A stretch of 5,523 nucleotides of DNA from JAERML01 sp035687895 (GTDB lineage Bacteria > Bacteroidota > Ignavibacteria > UBA10030 > UBA6906), in NCBI GenBank assembly GCA_035687895.1, contig DASRUE010000204.1, forward strand, positions 1 through 5,523, read 5' to 3'. The notes under the pieces were generated by a model. It did no database searches. It saw only the letters and a program-made list of their open reading frames with translations, and was not told the DNA's origin. This document shows positions 1-5,523 of this stretch, in pieces (the stretch's first letter is position 1; each line of letters begins with the position of its first letter). Position numbers and translations under genes: made by a program.

Positions 1-2625
1 TCCGCGTCCATCCTTGTTTGCGGCCCATGGTGTTGTCGGCAGATTGCCACCGTAGATCGAAGAGCAACCTGTTGCGTTAGCCACCACCATTCTGTCGCCA
101 AAGAGCTGGGTTGCCAGTTTCACATAGGGCGTTTCGCCGCATCCCGAGCACGCGCCGGAGTATTCGAACAACGGCTGGAGGAACTGTGAGCCTTTCACCG
201 TATCGATCTTGACGCCGCGCCGGTCTGCTTCCGGAAGAGCCAGGAAGAAATCATAGTTGACACGTTCCTGCTCGCGGATCGGTGGCTGCGGAAGCATGTT
301 AATGGCTTTGAGTTTCGTCTCGGATTTGTTCTTCGCCGGGCAGATATCCACGCAGATGCCGCAGCCGGTGCAGTCCTCGGGGGCCACTTGGATGGTGTAT
401 TTCATCCCCTTGTACTCCGCCCCCTTGTAGTCCATGGACTTGAACGACGGCGGGGCGTTCTGTAACATCTTCGGGTCGTACACCTTGATCCTGATTGTCG
501 CGTGCGGACAAACCAGAGCGCACTTGTTGCATTGAATGCAAACCGCCTCATCCCATACCGGGATCTCAAGTGCGATGTTCCGCTTCTCCCATTGCGCTGT
601 GCCTGTTGGATATGTTCCATCTTTCGGCATCGCACTTACGGGAAGCATGTCGCCGAAGCCTGCAATTATCTTTGCCGTCACGTTCTTCACAAAATCAGGA
701 GCATTTGCCGAAACCACCGGCGGCATCTCCATGGTGCTCGTGACGCCCGCTGGAACCTCCACTTCAAACAAGTTGGCAAGAGTCTGATCCACTGCTGCGA
801 AGTTCTGCTGGACAACCTGGTCGCCTTTCCTTCCATACGTCTTCTTGATGGAGTTCTTGATGGCGGCGACCGCCTCTTCCCTTGGGAGAACGCCGGAGAT
901 GGCAAAGAAACAAGTCTGCATGATCGTATTGACGCGGGCGCCCATGCCGGTCTCCTGCGCCACCTTGTAGCCGTCGATCACATAGAATTTGATCTTCTTG
1001 TCGATGATCTGCTGCTGGATATGGCGCGGCAGCTTGTCCCATACCTTGTCCTGGCCATAGATGCTGTTCAGCAAAAAGGTGGAGCCGGGAACAGCACTCT
1101 TCAGCACATCAAACTTTTCAAGGAAGAACCACTGGTGACACGCAACGAAGTTTGCGCGGTCCACAAGATACGTGGAGTGAATGGGGCGTGGCCCGAACCG
1201 GAGATGCGACGTGGTGGTGGAGCCGGACTTTTTCGAGTCGTAGACGAAGTAGCCCTGCGCGTAGTTGTCCGTATCCTCGCCAATAATCTTGATGGAGTTC
1301 TTGTTGGCGCCCACGGTGCCATCCGCGCCGAGACCGTAGAAGAGAGCGCGCACCACATCATCACCCTCGGTGGTGAAGGAAGGATCATACGTGATGCTCG
1401 TGTTGGTGACGTCGTCGATGATGCCGATCGTGAAGTGATTCTTCGGTTCCGCCTTCGACATCTCATCAAACACACCCTTGATCATGGCCGGGGTAAACTC
1501 CTTGGAAGAGAGTCCGTACCGGCCACCGATAATCTTCGGGAACGAGGTAAACGGGAGTTTGCCGGTGGAGAATGATTCCGCTACGGAGGTCACGACATCT
1601 TGGTATAATGGTTCGCCGGATGCGCCGGGTTCCTTGGTTCTGTCGAGCACAGCAATGGTCTTCACGGTTTTCGGCAGTGCCTGGACGAACCGCTCCGCGG
1701 CGAATGGCCGGAAGAGACGGACCTTCAGCAGACCGATGTTCTGGCCGCGGGCATTCAGATACTCAACAGTTTCCTGCACCGCTTCGGCACCCGATCCCAT
1801 AATCACAATGACGCGGTCCGCGGTGGGGGAGCCGACATACTCGTACAGCTTATACTGGCGACCCACCACCTTTGCAAACTTGTCCATTGCCTTCTGGACG
1901 ATATCCGGGAATGCATCGTAGAAAGGGTTGACGGTTTCACGCGCCTGGAAGAAGACATCGGGATTCTGTGCCGTGCCGCGAAGGACGGGGCGTTCGGGTG
2001 TCAGGGCCCTCGACCGGTGTGCACGGACGAGCTCGTCATCGATCATGGCACGCAGATCCTCATCCGTCAATTGTTCGATCTTCATCACTTCATGTGAGGT
2101 TCTGAACCCATCGAAAAAGTGGAGGATGGGAACGCGGCCTTCGAGTGTTGCAGCCTGGGCGATAAGCGCTGTATCCATGACTTCCTGTACCGAGTTCGAT
2201 GCAAGCATTGCAAACCCCGTCGCCCGCGTGGTCATCACGTCGCTGTGGTCTCCAAAGATCGAAAGTGCCTGGGCTGCTATTGCACGCGCGGAGACGTGGA
2301 AGACGGTCGAAGTAAGTTCGCCGGCAATCTTGAACATGTTCGGGATCATCAGGAGCAATCCCTGCGACGCGGTGAACGTCGTGGAGAGAGCCCCCGTTTG
2401 TAGCGCGCCATGCACAGCGCCCGCGGCGCCACCTTCGCTCTGCATCTCCGTCACGGATGGAACCGCCCCCCAGAGGTTTTTTCTCCCTTGCGCCGACCAT
2501 TCATCCGCCCATTCCCCCATGTTGGACGAAGGAGTGATGGGGTAGATTGCGATGACTTCGTTGAGTTTGTGGGCGACGTACGCAGCAGCTTCATTGCCGT
2601 CGATGGTGACCATTGTGCGCTTCAT
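1..2625 (-). CDS. nifJ: Pyruvate:ferredoxin (flavodoxin) oxidoreductase, N-terminal 875 residues (3' end beyond the window)
   Basis: The enzyme oxidatively decarboxylates pyruvate with CoA to acetyl-CoA and CO2 (or runs in reverse), passing electrons to ferredoxin or flavodoxin in the cytoplasm. I translated the whole frame and found no stop or frameshift. Seen in order: YPITPSS with T31, SEGG with E64 and VSARA with R114, which fall at the residue numbers I recall for the pyruvate/TPP site of the Desulfovibrio africanus enzyme. Then KVRLFRPF and DRTKEPGASGEP (domain II), the GYFVYDSKKSGS region (domain III), and two ferredoxin-type motifs, CIQCNKCALVCP (C696, C699, C702, C706) and CTGCGICVDICP (C752, C755, C758, C762). 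SGACSGCGETPY (C826, C829) and ANATGC (C854) supply three proximal-cluster ligands with the family's 25-residue spacing. Family proteins have about 1,170-1,230 residues, so roughly 300-350 are missing at the left edge. An in-frame TAG at 2638-2640 limits the start to ATG 2625 or 2613. The AGGAT site and the residue numbering favour 2625. Could also be labelled por; family identity is very secure. Confidence 0.98.
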   Translation of the reverse strand, partial: MKRTMVTIDGNEAAAYVAHKLNEVIAIYPITPSSNMGEWADEWSAQGRKNLWGAVPSVTEMQSEGGAAGAVHGALQTGALSTTFTASQGLLLMIPNMFKIAGELTSTVFHVSARAIAAQALSIFGDHSDVMTTRATGFAMLASNSVQEVMDTALIAQAATLEGRVPILHFFDGFRTSHEVMKIEQLTDEDLRAMIDDELVRAHRSRALTPERPVLRGTAQNPDVFFQARETVNPFYDAFPDIVQKAMDKFAKVVGRQYKLYEYVGSPTADRVIVIMGSGAEAVQETVEYLNARGQNIGLLKVRLFRPFAAERFVQALPKTVKTIAVLDRTKEPGASGEPLYQDVVTSVAESFSTGKLPFTSFPKIIGGRYGLSSKEFTPAMIKGVFDEMSKAEPKNHFTIGIIDDVTNTSITYDPSFTTEGDDVVRALFYGLGADGTVGANKNSIKIIGEDTDNYAQGYFVYDSKKSGSTTTSHLRFGPRPIHSTYLVDRANFVACHQWFFLEKFDVLKSAVPGSTFLLNSIYGQDKVWDKLPRHIQQQIIDKKIKFYVIDGYKVAQETGMGARVNTIMQTCFFAISGVLPREEAVAAIKNSIKKTYGRKGDQVVQQNFAAVDQTLANLFEVEVPAGVTSTMEMPPVVSANAPDFVKNVTAKIIAGFGDMLPVSAMPKDGTYPTGTAQWEKRNIALEIPVWDEAVCIQCNKCALVCPHATIRIKVYDPKMLQNAPPSFKSMDYKGAEYKGMKYTIQVAPEDCTGCGICVDICPAKNKSETKLKAINMLPQPPIREQERVNYDFFLALPEADRRGVKIDTVKGSQFLQPLFEYSGACSGCGETPYVKLATQLFGDRMVVANATGCSSIYGGNLPTTPWAANKDGRG

Positions 2626-2634
2626 TGTGCCGGT

Positions 2635-2639
2635 ATCCT
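2635..2639 (-). promoter_or_regulatory. Ribosome binding site of the PFOR gene
   Basis: On the minus strand AGGAT lies 9 bases before ATG 2625. It overlaps the in-frame TAG (2638-2640) that closes the frame upstream. The alternative ATG at 2613 has no purine-rich site at a useful distance, so this element decides the start. Confidence 0.7.
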
Positions 2640-2680
2640 ATTGAAATTGCAGTAGATGTCTCTGTGGATACCTCCCTTTA

Positions 2681-2697
2681 TGGCTAATTGCATGCCA
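2681..2697 (-). promoter_or_regulatory. Candidate sigma-54 (-24/-12) promoter for PFOR
   Basis: The minus strand reads TGGCATGCAATTAGCC against the sigma-54 consensus TGGCACG-N4-TTGC. The near-invariant GG (2696-2695) and GC (2684-2683) are exactly 10 bases apart, as required. The mismatches are T for C in the -24 block and A for T in the -12 block. Transcription would start near 2671, leaving a leader of about 46 bases before ATG 2625. The same bases form an imperfect palindrome bounded by TGGC and GCCA, so an operator is an alternative reading. No activator gene is visible in the window. Confidence 0.35.
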
Positions 2698-2700
2698 CTG

Positions 2701-2729
2701 AAATCGGGCTGAAAGCCGGCAAATCGGGC
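2701..2729. repeat. Pair of 9-base direct repeats AAATCGGGC, 20 bases apart
   Basis: AAATCGGGC occurs at 2701-2709 and 2721-2729, centre to centre 20 bases, about two helical turns. Between them GGCT-GAA-AGCC (2707-2717) can fold as a tiny hairpin, and a GCCGGC palindrome sits at 2715-2720. A related AATCGGG recurs near 2780. The pair lies just upstream of the candidate PFOR promoter, where a tandem regulator site could sit. A 9-base repeat in 400 bases can arise by chance. Confidence 0.4.
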
Positions 2730-2795
2730 GTTTTTTGCCGCCGTGCTTCCAACTTTTGAGAAAATGGGGCGCATATTTGGAATCGGGATGGGGGC

Positions 2796-2822
2796 TTGAC
2801 TCTTTGGGCGGTCTGCTATACC
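2796..2822 (+). promoter_or_regulatory. Candidate sigma-70 promoter for the GAF-GGDEF operon
   Basis: TTGACT at 2796-2801 matches five of six bases of the -35 hexamer. A -10 follows either as TATACC at 2817-2822, preceded by an extended TGC (spacer 15), or as TACCAT at 2819-2824 (spacer 17). Transcription would begin near 2830, giving a leader of about 195 bases before ATG 3027. The short spacer or weak -10 makes this a moderate candidate only. Confidence 0.4.
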
Positions 2823-2846
2823 ATACCGACAGGCGTAGGGGTTGGA

Positions 2847-2858
2847 CTTGTGGACAAG
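2847..2858. promoter_or_regulatory. 12-base palindrome CTTGTGGACAAG, possible operator
   Basis: The arms CTTGT and ACAAG are perfectly complementary around a 2-base centre. It lies about 17 bases downstream of the predicted start of the plus-strand transcript, a position where repressors often bind. The centre is too short for a stable RNA hairpin, so a DNA-binding site is the more likely reading. I cannot name a regulator. Confidence 0.3.
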
Positions 2859-3013
2859 CTGCGTCGCGGTTCACGATTCCAGACATGAGAGCATCCAGCC
2901 TCAGCATACGCTCCCACTTCTGAATCCACACCCGGCGTGGCCGTGGTTCACGACCATCCTGCACCTTCCATTCGTTCTTCACGTAGTTTACTCTTCGACT
3001 ACATTATTATGAT

Positions 3014-3019
3014 AGGAGG
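3014..3019 (+). promoter_or_regulatory. Strong Shine-Dalgarno AGGAGG that selects start ATG 3027
   Basis: AGGAGG ends 7 bases before ATG 3027, the ideal distance. The in-frame ATG at 3021 is only one base away from the site and the in-frame ATG at 3009 precedes it, so neither can use it. A GTG at 2937 would add 30 residues of unconvincing sequence. Confidence 0.75.
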
Positions 3020-3026
3020 GATGAGC

Positions 3027-4073
3027 ATGATAAATGCACCTCGAGACAAATGTATGATCGCCCTCTCCGACGTGATCCATGAACTCTCCTCTTCGAACCA
3101 GCATGAACATGTTCTGCACCATATCGTGGACAGAATCGTCCGTCTGTACAAGTGCCGGACATGCGCGGTCGTGCTGATCGATCCAGGGACGGAATACCTC
3201 AGCATTGAGAATAGTTTCGGCCTCTCATGGACATTCTGCAAGGCGTTCCGCCGGACGCTGGCAACCGGCGTCGTGGGCGAGCTGCTCTGGACGGGCAAGC
3301 CTTTGCTCGTCACTGACAGCACGGACGACCCTCAGTTCAGCAGCGAGCTCCAGTTGGAGTACCCGTTTGCATCCTGTATCGCTGTGCAGATCGCCATCGA
3401 CCACCGGACCTGCGGCTACCTCTTTGCTGACAGCGAGGAGCGGGGGATGTTCACTCCCGACGATCTTGTCGTGTTCAGGGGGCTTGCGGATGTTGCCGGT
3501 CTTGCGATGGACAAAGCACGGCTGCACGAGCAGAACATCCGAATGGACAGGATCGACCATGAAACGGGGATCGAAAAATACATCGCCTTCCTCGAGCGGC
3601 TGGAAACCGGACTTGCCCGTGCACGGCATACAGGAAGCCCGCTTGCCGCGATGATCCTCGACGTCGACAACTTCAAGCAAATGACCGGCACGTATGGGTC
3701 GTCCACGGCCTCCGTGTTTCTGAAGGAGCTTGCAGAGCTTCTGCGGAAGCATCTCCGGCCGATCGATGCGTGCGGACGCTATGGCGCCGATGAGTTCATC
3801 GTGATGCTGGAGAACATGACACTGGATGATGCGGTGACGATGGCGAAGTCGCTGGCCCGTGCAGTGCAGGAGGCTGAGTTCACGCCATCGCGCATCAGGT
3901 CGAGTATCAGCGTCGGTGTGGCGGCGTTTCCGCAGAACGGGCACACCAGCAAAGACGTGATCCTCACAGCGAAGAACGCCGTGTTCGAGGCGCAGCGCGC
4001 GGGACGGAACAACGTCTACCACTACATCACGGATTGGCAGGCAGCACATCCGGTTCTTGTCCATAATGAGTAA
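3027..4073 (+). CDS. GAF domain protein with degenerate GGDEF domain and intact I-site
   Basis: A soluble 348-residue cytoplasmic protein without a membrane segment. Residues about 18-165 are a GAF sensor domain, with typical segments such as TGVVGELLWTGKPLL and an ending in AGLAMDKARLHEQN. A short linker leads to a GGDEF domain at about 175-335. Seen there: metal-binding D212 in LDVDNFK, the I-site R244-P-I-D247, and the signature written GADEF (253-257) instead of GGDEF, with five residues between I-site and signature as in the family. The usual guanine-contacting Asn and Asp (N335 and D344 in PleD) are T220 and S229. The GHxxGD segment is GSSTAS, and the phosphate-binding Lys before GRN is Q323. 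So c-di-GMP synthesis is doubtful, while c-di-GMP binding through RxxD is plausible, as in the GAF-GGDEF receptor PelD. The GAF part holds C9, C43, C46, C71, C117 and C129. First gene of an operon with the NifX-like gene 11 bases downstream. The fold assignment is firm; the receptor role is inference. Confidence 0.9.
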   Translation: MINAPRDKCMIALSDVIHELSSSNQHEHVLHHIVDRIVRLYKCRTCAVVLIDPGTEYLSIENSFGLSWTFCKAFRRTLATGVVGELLWTGKPLLVTDSTDDPQFSSELQLEYPFASCIAVQIAIDHRTCGYLFADSEERGMFTPDDLVVFRGLADVAGLAMDKARLHEQNIRMDRIDHETGIEKYIAFLERLETGLARARHTGSPLAAMILDVDNFKQMTGTYGSSTASVFLKELAELLRKHLRPIDACGRYGADEFIVMLENMTLDDAVTMAKSLARAVQEAEFTPSRIRSSISVGVAAFPQNGHTSKDVILTAKNAVFEAQRAGRNNVYHYITDWQAAHPVLVHNE

Positions 4074-4084
4074 GGGAGGCCGAC

Positions 4085-4561
4085 ATGAAACTCCTTATCG
4101 CTTCCGATGGTAGCGCGATGACAAGCAGGGTTGCCCGGCGTTTCGAGCGAGCGTTGTGGTATGTGTTTGTGGAGGACGGGAAGGGGATCCTGGATGCTGT
4201 GCGGAATGAAACGCCAATGGACCACACTCGCATTCTTGCCCGCGCAGCGCGAGAACACGTCAACATTGTCGTCACCGACAAGCTCGGGAAGAAAACAGTT
4301 CGCCACCTGGTGAGCCATCATCTCCGTGCGGCATTCGGACGGGGAATGACGGTACGAGAGGTGATGGAGAAGAGTCTGCGGGGGGAGCTGCATTCACTTA
4401 CAGAGGAGGAACTGCACCAACAGGTTGAGAGACCAGTCCGCCCTGTCTCAACGGTGCCGGTGCCGCGACAAAAACGTGCACCACGGACGCACACTATTGC
4501 AGTTGGAGGAACACCGAGGGGACAGCATCATTTGCAGCAGTATTCAGGACGAGGGCATTGA
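4085..4561 (+). CDS. NifX/NifB-C-terminal-like protein (dinitrogenase Fe-Mo cofactor family domain)
   Basis: A 158-residue cytoplasmic protein. Residues 1-108 read like the dinitrogenase iron-molybdenum cofactor biosynthesis fold (Pfam PF02579). The start MKLLIASDG is followed by the RFERALWYVFVEDGK strand pair, replacing the common HFGRAxYF, then H47 before a helix, VNIVVTDKLGKKTVRHL in place of the usual VDVVIxGGIGxxAxxxL, and VREVMEKSLRGEL at the end. In nif systems this fold carries metal-sulfur cofactor precursors. Stand-alone copies in non-fixing bacteria have no settled role, and no nif gene other than nifJ is seen here. Residues 115-158 form a Pro/Arg/His/Gly-rich, probably disordered tail (VPVPRQKRAPR, then QHHLQQYSGRGH) outside the family. 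GGGAGG at 4074-4079, right after the upstream stop, sits 5 bases before the ATG, so the two genes are co-transcribed and probably translationally coupled. Family call is good, function unknown. Confidence 0.82.
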   Translation: MKLLIASDGSAMTSRVARRFERALWYVFVEDGKGILDAVRNETPMDHTRILARAAREHVNIVVTDKLGKKTVRHLVSHHLRAAFGRGMTVREVMEKSLRGELHSLTEEELHQQVERPVRPVSTVPVPRQKRAPRTHTIAVGGTPRGQHHLQQYSGRGH

Positions 4562-4588
4562 TTCGGACAGCCCACGGAAGACAAAACA

Positions 4589-4618
4589 GAGCCGCCCATG
4601 GTGCAACGTGAGCGGCTC
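4589..4618 (-). terminator. Rho-independent terminator of the DPP III gene, possibly shared
   Basis: GAGCCGC (4589-4595) pairs with GCGGCTC (4612-4618), and CATG (4597-4600) pairs with CGTG (4607-4610) inside it. That gives an 11-bp stem with one C/A mismatch, one T-G wobble and a GTGCAA loop. On the minus strand it is followed by TGTTTTGTCTT, a U-rich tract, 33 bases after the DPP III stop. In the plus direction the next bases (GTGTGTGC) are not U-rich, so it would end the plus operon only weakly. Confidence 0.8.
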
Positions 4619-4650
4619 GTGTGTGCTAATCAGGGAGCAGGACTGTTCGC

Positions 4651-5523
4651 TTACGGTGTCCTCTTCGTTCTGAACGGCTTCGTGAACGCTGAGTACTCCA
4701 GCATCTGTGTAGCAAGGTCGAGCGGGTAACTTACCTTCACATCCACAATCTTCGCCGTTGGGTCGTTGACCGGCTCGAGCTTCGGCATCACAAATCCGGT
4801 GTATGGGGCAAGGTTCAAATCTTTCACACGCCCCTGCACTTCGTCCCTCAACCTCACGTCCACTTTCAAGCCATATGTGTCGATGAGCGTTTTGGCCGCG
4901 GCGAGGTCACCTTCGGCTTTCATGCGCATGACTTCGGCAAGCAGCTCACCCACCGACGAACGCATGGCGTCATAGTCTACGATATGGTAGTACGTCTTGC
5001 CATTCCTCTGCTCCACCTTGATGGCACCGGAGTTCCTGATGATATAGGTGACGATAAGCTGGCGGTTTTTCAGGTGGTCCTGTTCCAGTTGCTCGCTCTT
5101 GCCGATGCGGCGGAGCTGGTTGATGCCGGTCCTGACCTGCTGCTGGAACATCGTCTCGCCGATCATCCGGGCTTCAGCCTCATCCTTCGCCACGCCAATA
5201 TCCACCAGCTTTTGGTCCCATGCATTCCAGAGCGCAACGAGATCGGAGCGCGTTTCCTCCAACGTGTTGTAGTATCCGGGCAGGAAGTCCGAGGGGTCCT
5301 TGCCACCGAGCTTGGGACTTGTTTTGCCTGAGCCGTGGCCGATCACCTCATGCATTGCAGTGTGCAAGTTATTGGCGCGAGCGCCATAGAGCTCCTGGTT
5401 CCTCACTTCTTCCTCATCCCATGCAAACTCCTTTGTCAGGTCCATTCCTGTTGAATGATCATACGCCAGTTGGACGTTGTTGAGGAGGACACTCTTACTG
5501 CCGTACTGTTCACGGATGGCCTG
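4651..5523 (-). CDS. Dipeptidyl peptidase III-type zinc peptidase (M49), C-terminal 290 residues
   Basis: M49 peptidases remove dipeptides from the N-terminus of short peptides. The visible part begins mid-protein at the right edge (QAIREQYGSKS...) and ends at TAA 4651-4653. Numbering from the edge, HEVIGH at 58-63 is the HEXXGH motif that defines the family (two zinc His and the catalytic Glu), followed by GSGK. EETRSD at 89-94 is the second motif (usually EExRAE or EExRAD), with E90 as the expected third zinc ligand. The residues between the motifs (PSDFLPGYYNTL) and the helical domain after them fit the family. Members run to about 670-740 residues, so more than half lies outside the window, and any signal peptide cannot be judged. 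An ATG at 5443-5445 lies inside the conserved domain and is not the start. The gene converges on the plus operon and ends before the hairpin at 4589-4618. Family assignment is secure; substrate is not known. Confidence 0.95.
   Translation of the reverse strand, partial: QAIREQYGSKSVLLNNVQLAYDHSTGMDLTKEFAWDEEEVRNQELYGARANNLHTAMHEVIGHGSGKTSPKLGGKDPSDFLPGYYNTLEETRSDLVALWNAWDQKLVDIGVAKDEAEARMIGETMFQQQVRTGINQLRRIGKSEQLEQDHLKNRQLIVTYIIRNSGAIKVEQRNGKTYYHIVDYDAMRSSVGELLAEVMRMKAEGDLAAAKTLIDTYGLKVDVRLRDEVQGRVKDLNLAPYTGFVMPKLEPVNDPTAKIVDVKVSYPLDLATQMLEYSAFTKPFRTKRTP

Larger units (their letters stand above)
2626..3026. other. Divergent intergenic region between PFOR and the GAF-GGDEF operon
   Basis: About 400 bases separate the two divergent starts. 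Short open frames cross it on both strands, but none shows a recognisable protein or a convincing ribosome binding site. The contents I can point to are the sigma-54-like element at 2681-2697, the AAATCGGGC direct repeats at 2701-2729, the sigma-70-like promoter at 2796-2822, the CTTGTGGACAAG palindrome at 2847-2858 and the AGGAGG site at 3014-3019. The stretch 2859-3008 holds nothing else clear. The length is generous for a plain promoter pair, which suggests regulated transcription, but that is inference. Confidence 0.8.

Noticed and set aside
502..1575. Long plus-strand open frame of 357 codons, antisense to PFOR
   Set aside because: It lies wholly opposite the securely identified PFOR frame, has no recognisable domain, and is the kind of antisense frame expected in GC-rich coding DNA.
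2090..2545. Other-frame open frames on both strands in the 5' part of PFOR
   Set aside because: They overlap conserved PFOR motifs (E64, R114) and show no protein family of their own.
2726..2739. GGCG-TTTTTT-GCCG stretch as a terminator
   Set aside because: The stem is at most 4 bp with the T run in the loop, and no gene ends into it on either strand.
2735..2923. Possible small plus-strand gene of 62 codons in the divergent intergenic region
   Set aside because: It starts at TTG without a ribosome binding site, spans the candidate promoter and palindrome, and has no recognisable sequence.
2868..2953. GGTTCACGA at 2868-2876 and 2945-2953 as a regulatory repeat pair
   Set aside because: A 9-base repeat 77 bases apart in a 400-base region is readily expected by chance and has no supporting symmetry.
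2638..2982. Minus-strand open frame of 114 codons upstream of PFOR
   Set aside because: It has no recognisable domain, covers the regulatory elements, and its arginine- and proline-rich composition looks random.
2937..3026. N-terminal extension of the GAF-GGDEF protein from GTG 2937
   Set aside because: The AGGAGG at 3014-3019 is ideally placed for ATG 3027, and the extra 30 residues look like translated leader.
3225..4064. Minus-strand open frame of 279 codons opposite the GAF-GGDEF gene
   Set aside because: The plus strand encodes a clear GAF-GGDEF protein with its own Shine-Dalgarno; the antisense product resembles nothing.
4425..4673. Plus-strand open frame of 82 codons overlapping the end of the NifX-like gene
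   Set aside because: It runs through the terminator hairpin and into the DPP III gene, without any recognised domain.

Overview
The window carries four protein genes in a divergent-then-convergent layout: two partial genes on the minus strand at the edges and a two-gene plus-strand operon between them. No RNA gene, mobile element, CRISPR array or plasmid/phage marker was seen. The organism looks like an anaerobic or facultatively anaerobic bacterium with mid-50s percent GC (estimated by eye) and strong purine-rich Shine-Dalgarno sites. A long PFOR next to an M49 dipeptidyl peptidase III would fit the Bacteroidota/Ignavibacteria/Chlorobi side of the tree, but that placement is a low-confidence inference.

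Left part (1-2625, minus): the first 875 residues of pyruvate:ferredoxin (flavodoxin) oxidoreductase, uninterrupted. They include the pyruvate-pocket residues, both 4Fe-4S ferredoxin-type clusters and three of the four proximal-cluster cysteines. The C-terminal third, with the rest of the thiamine-diphosphate domain, lies beyond the left edge.

Middle (2626-3026): a roughly 400-base divergent intergenic region with regulatory-looking elements. These are a sigma-54-like -24/-12 element pointing at the PFOR gene, a pair of 9-base direct repeats, a sigma-70-like promoter pointing at the plus operon, and a 12-base palindrome just after it.

Right-centre (3027-4561, plus): a GAF-GGDEF protein followed 11 bases later by a small NifX/NifB-C-terminal-like (dinitrogenase Fe-Mo cofactor family) protein. 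The GGDEF domain has lost several substrate-binding residues of diguanylate cyclases but keeps a perfectly spaced RxxD inhibitory site. This suggests a c-di-GMP receptor rather than an enzyme. The GAF region has six cysteines, including a CxxC.

Right edge (4651-5523, minus): the C-terminal 290 residues of a dipeptidyl peptidase III-type zinc peptidase, ending at a rho-independent terminator in the 89-base convergent gap.

The operon opposite PFOR pairs a possible redox or nucleotide sensor with a metal-cofactor-binding-like protein. A regulatory link to the iron-sulfur-dependent pyruvate metabolism next door is possible but rests on context only.
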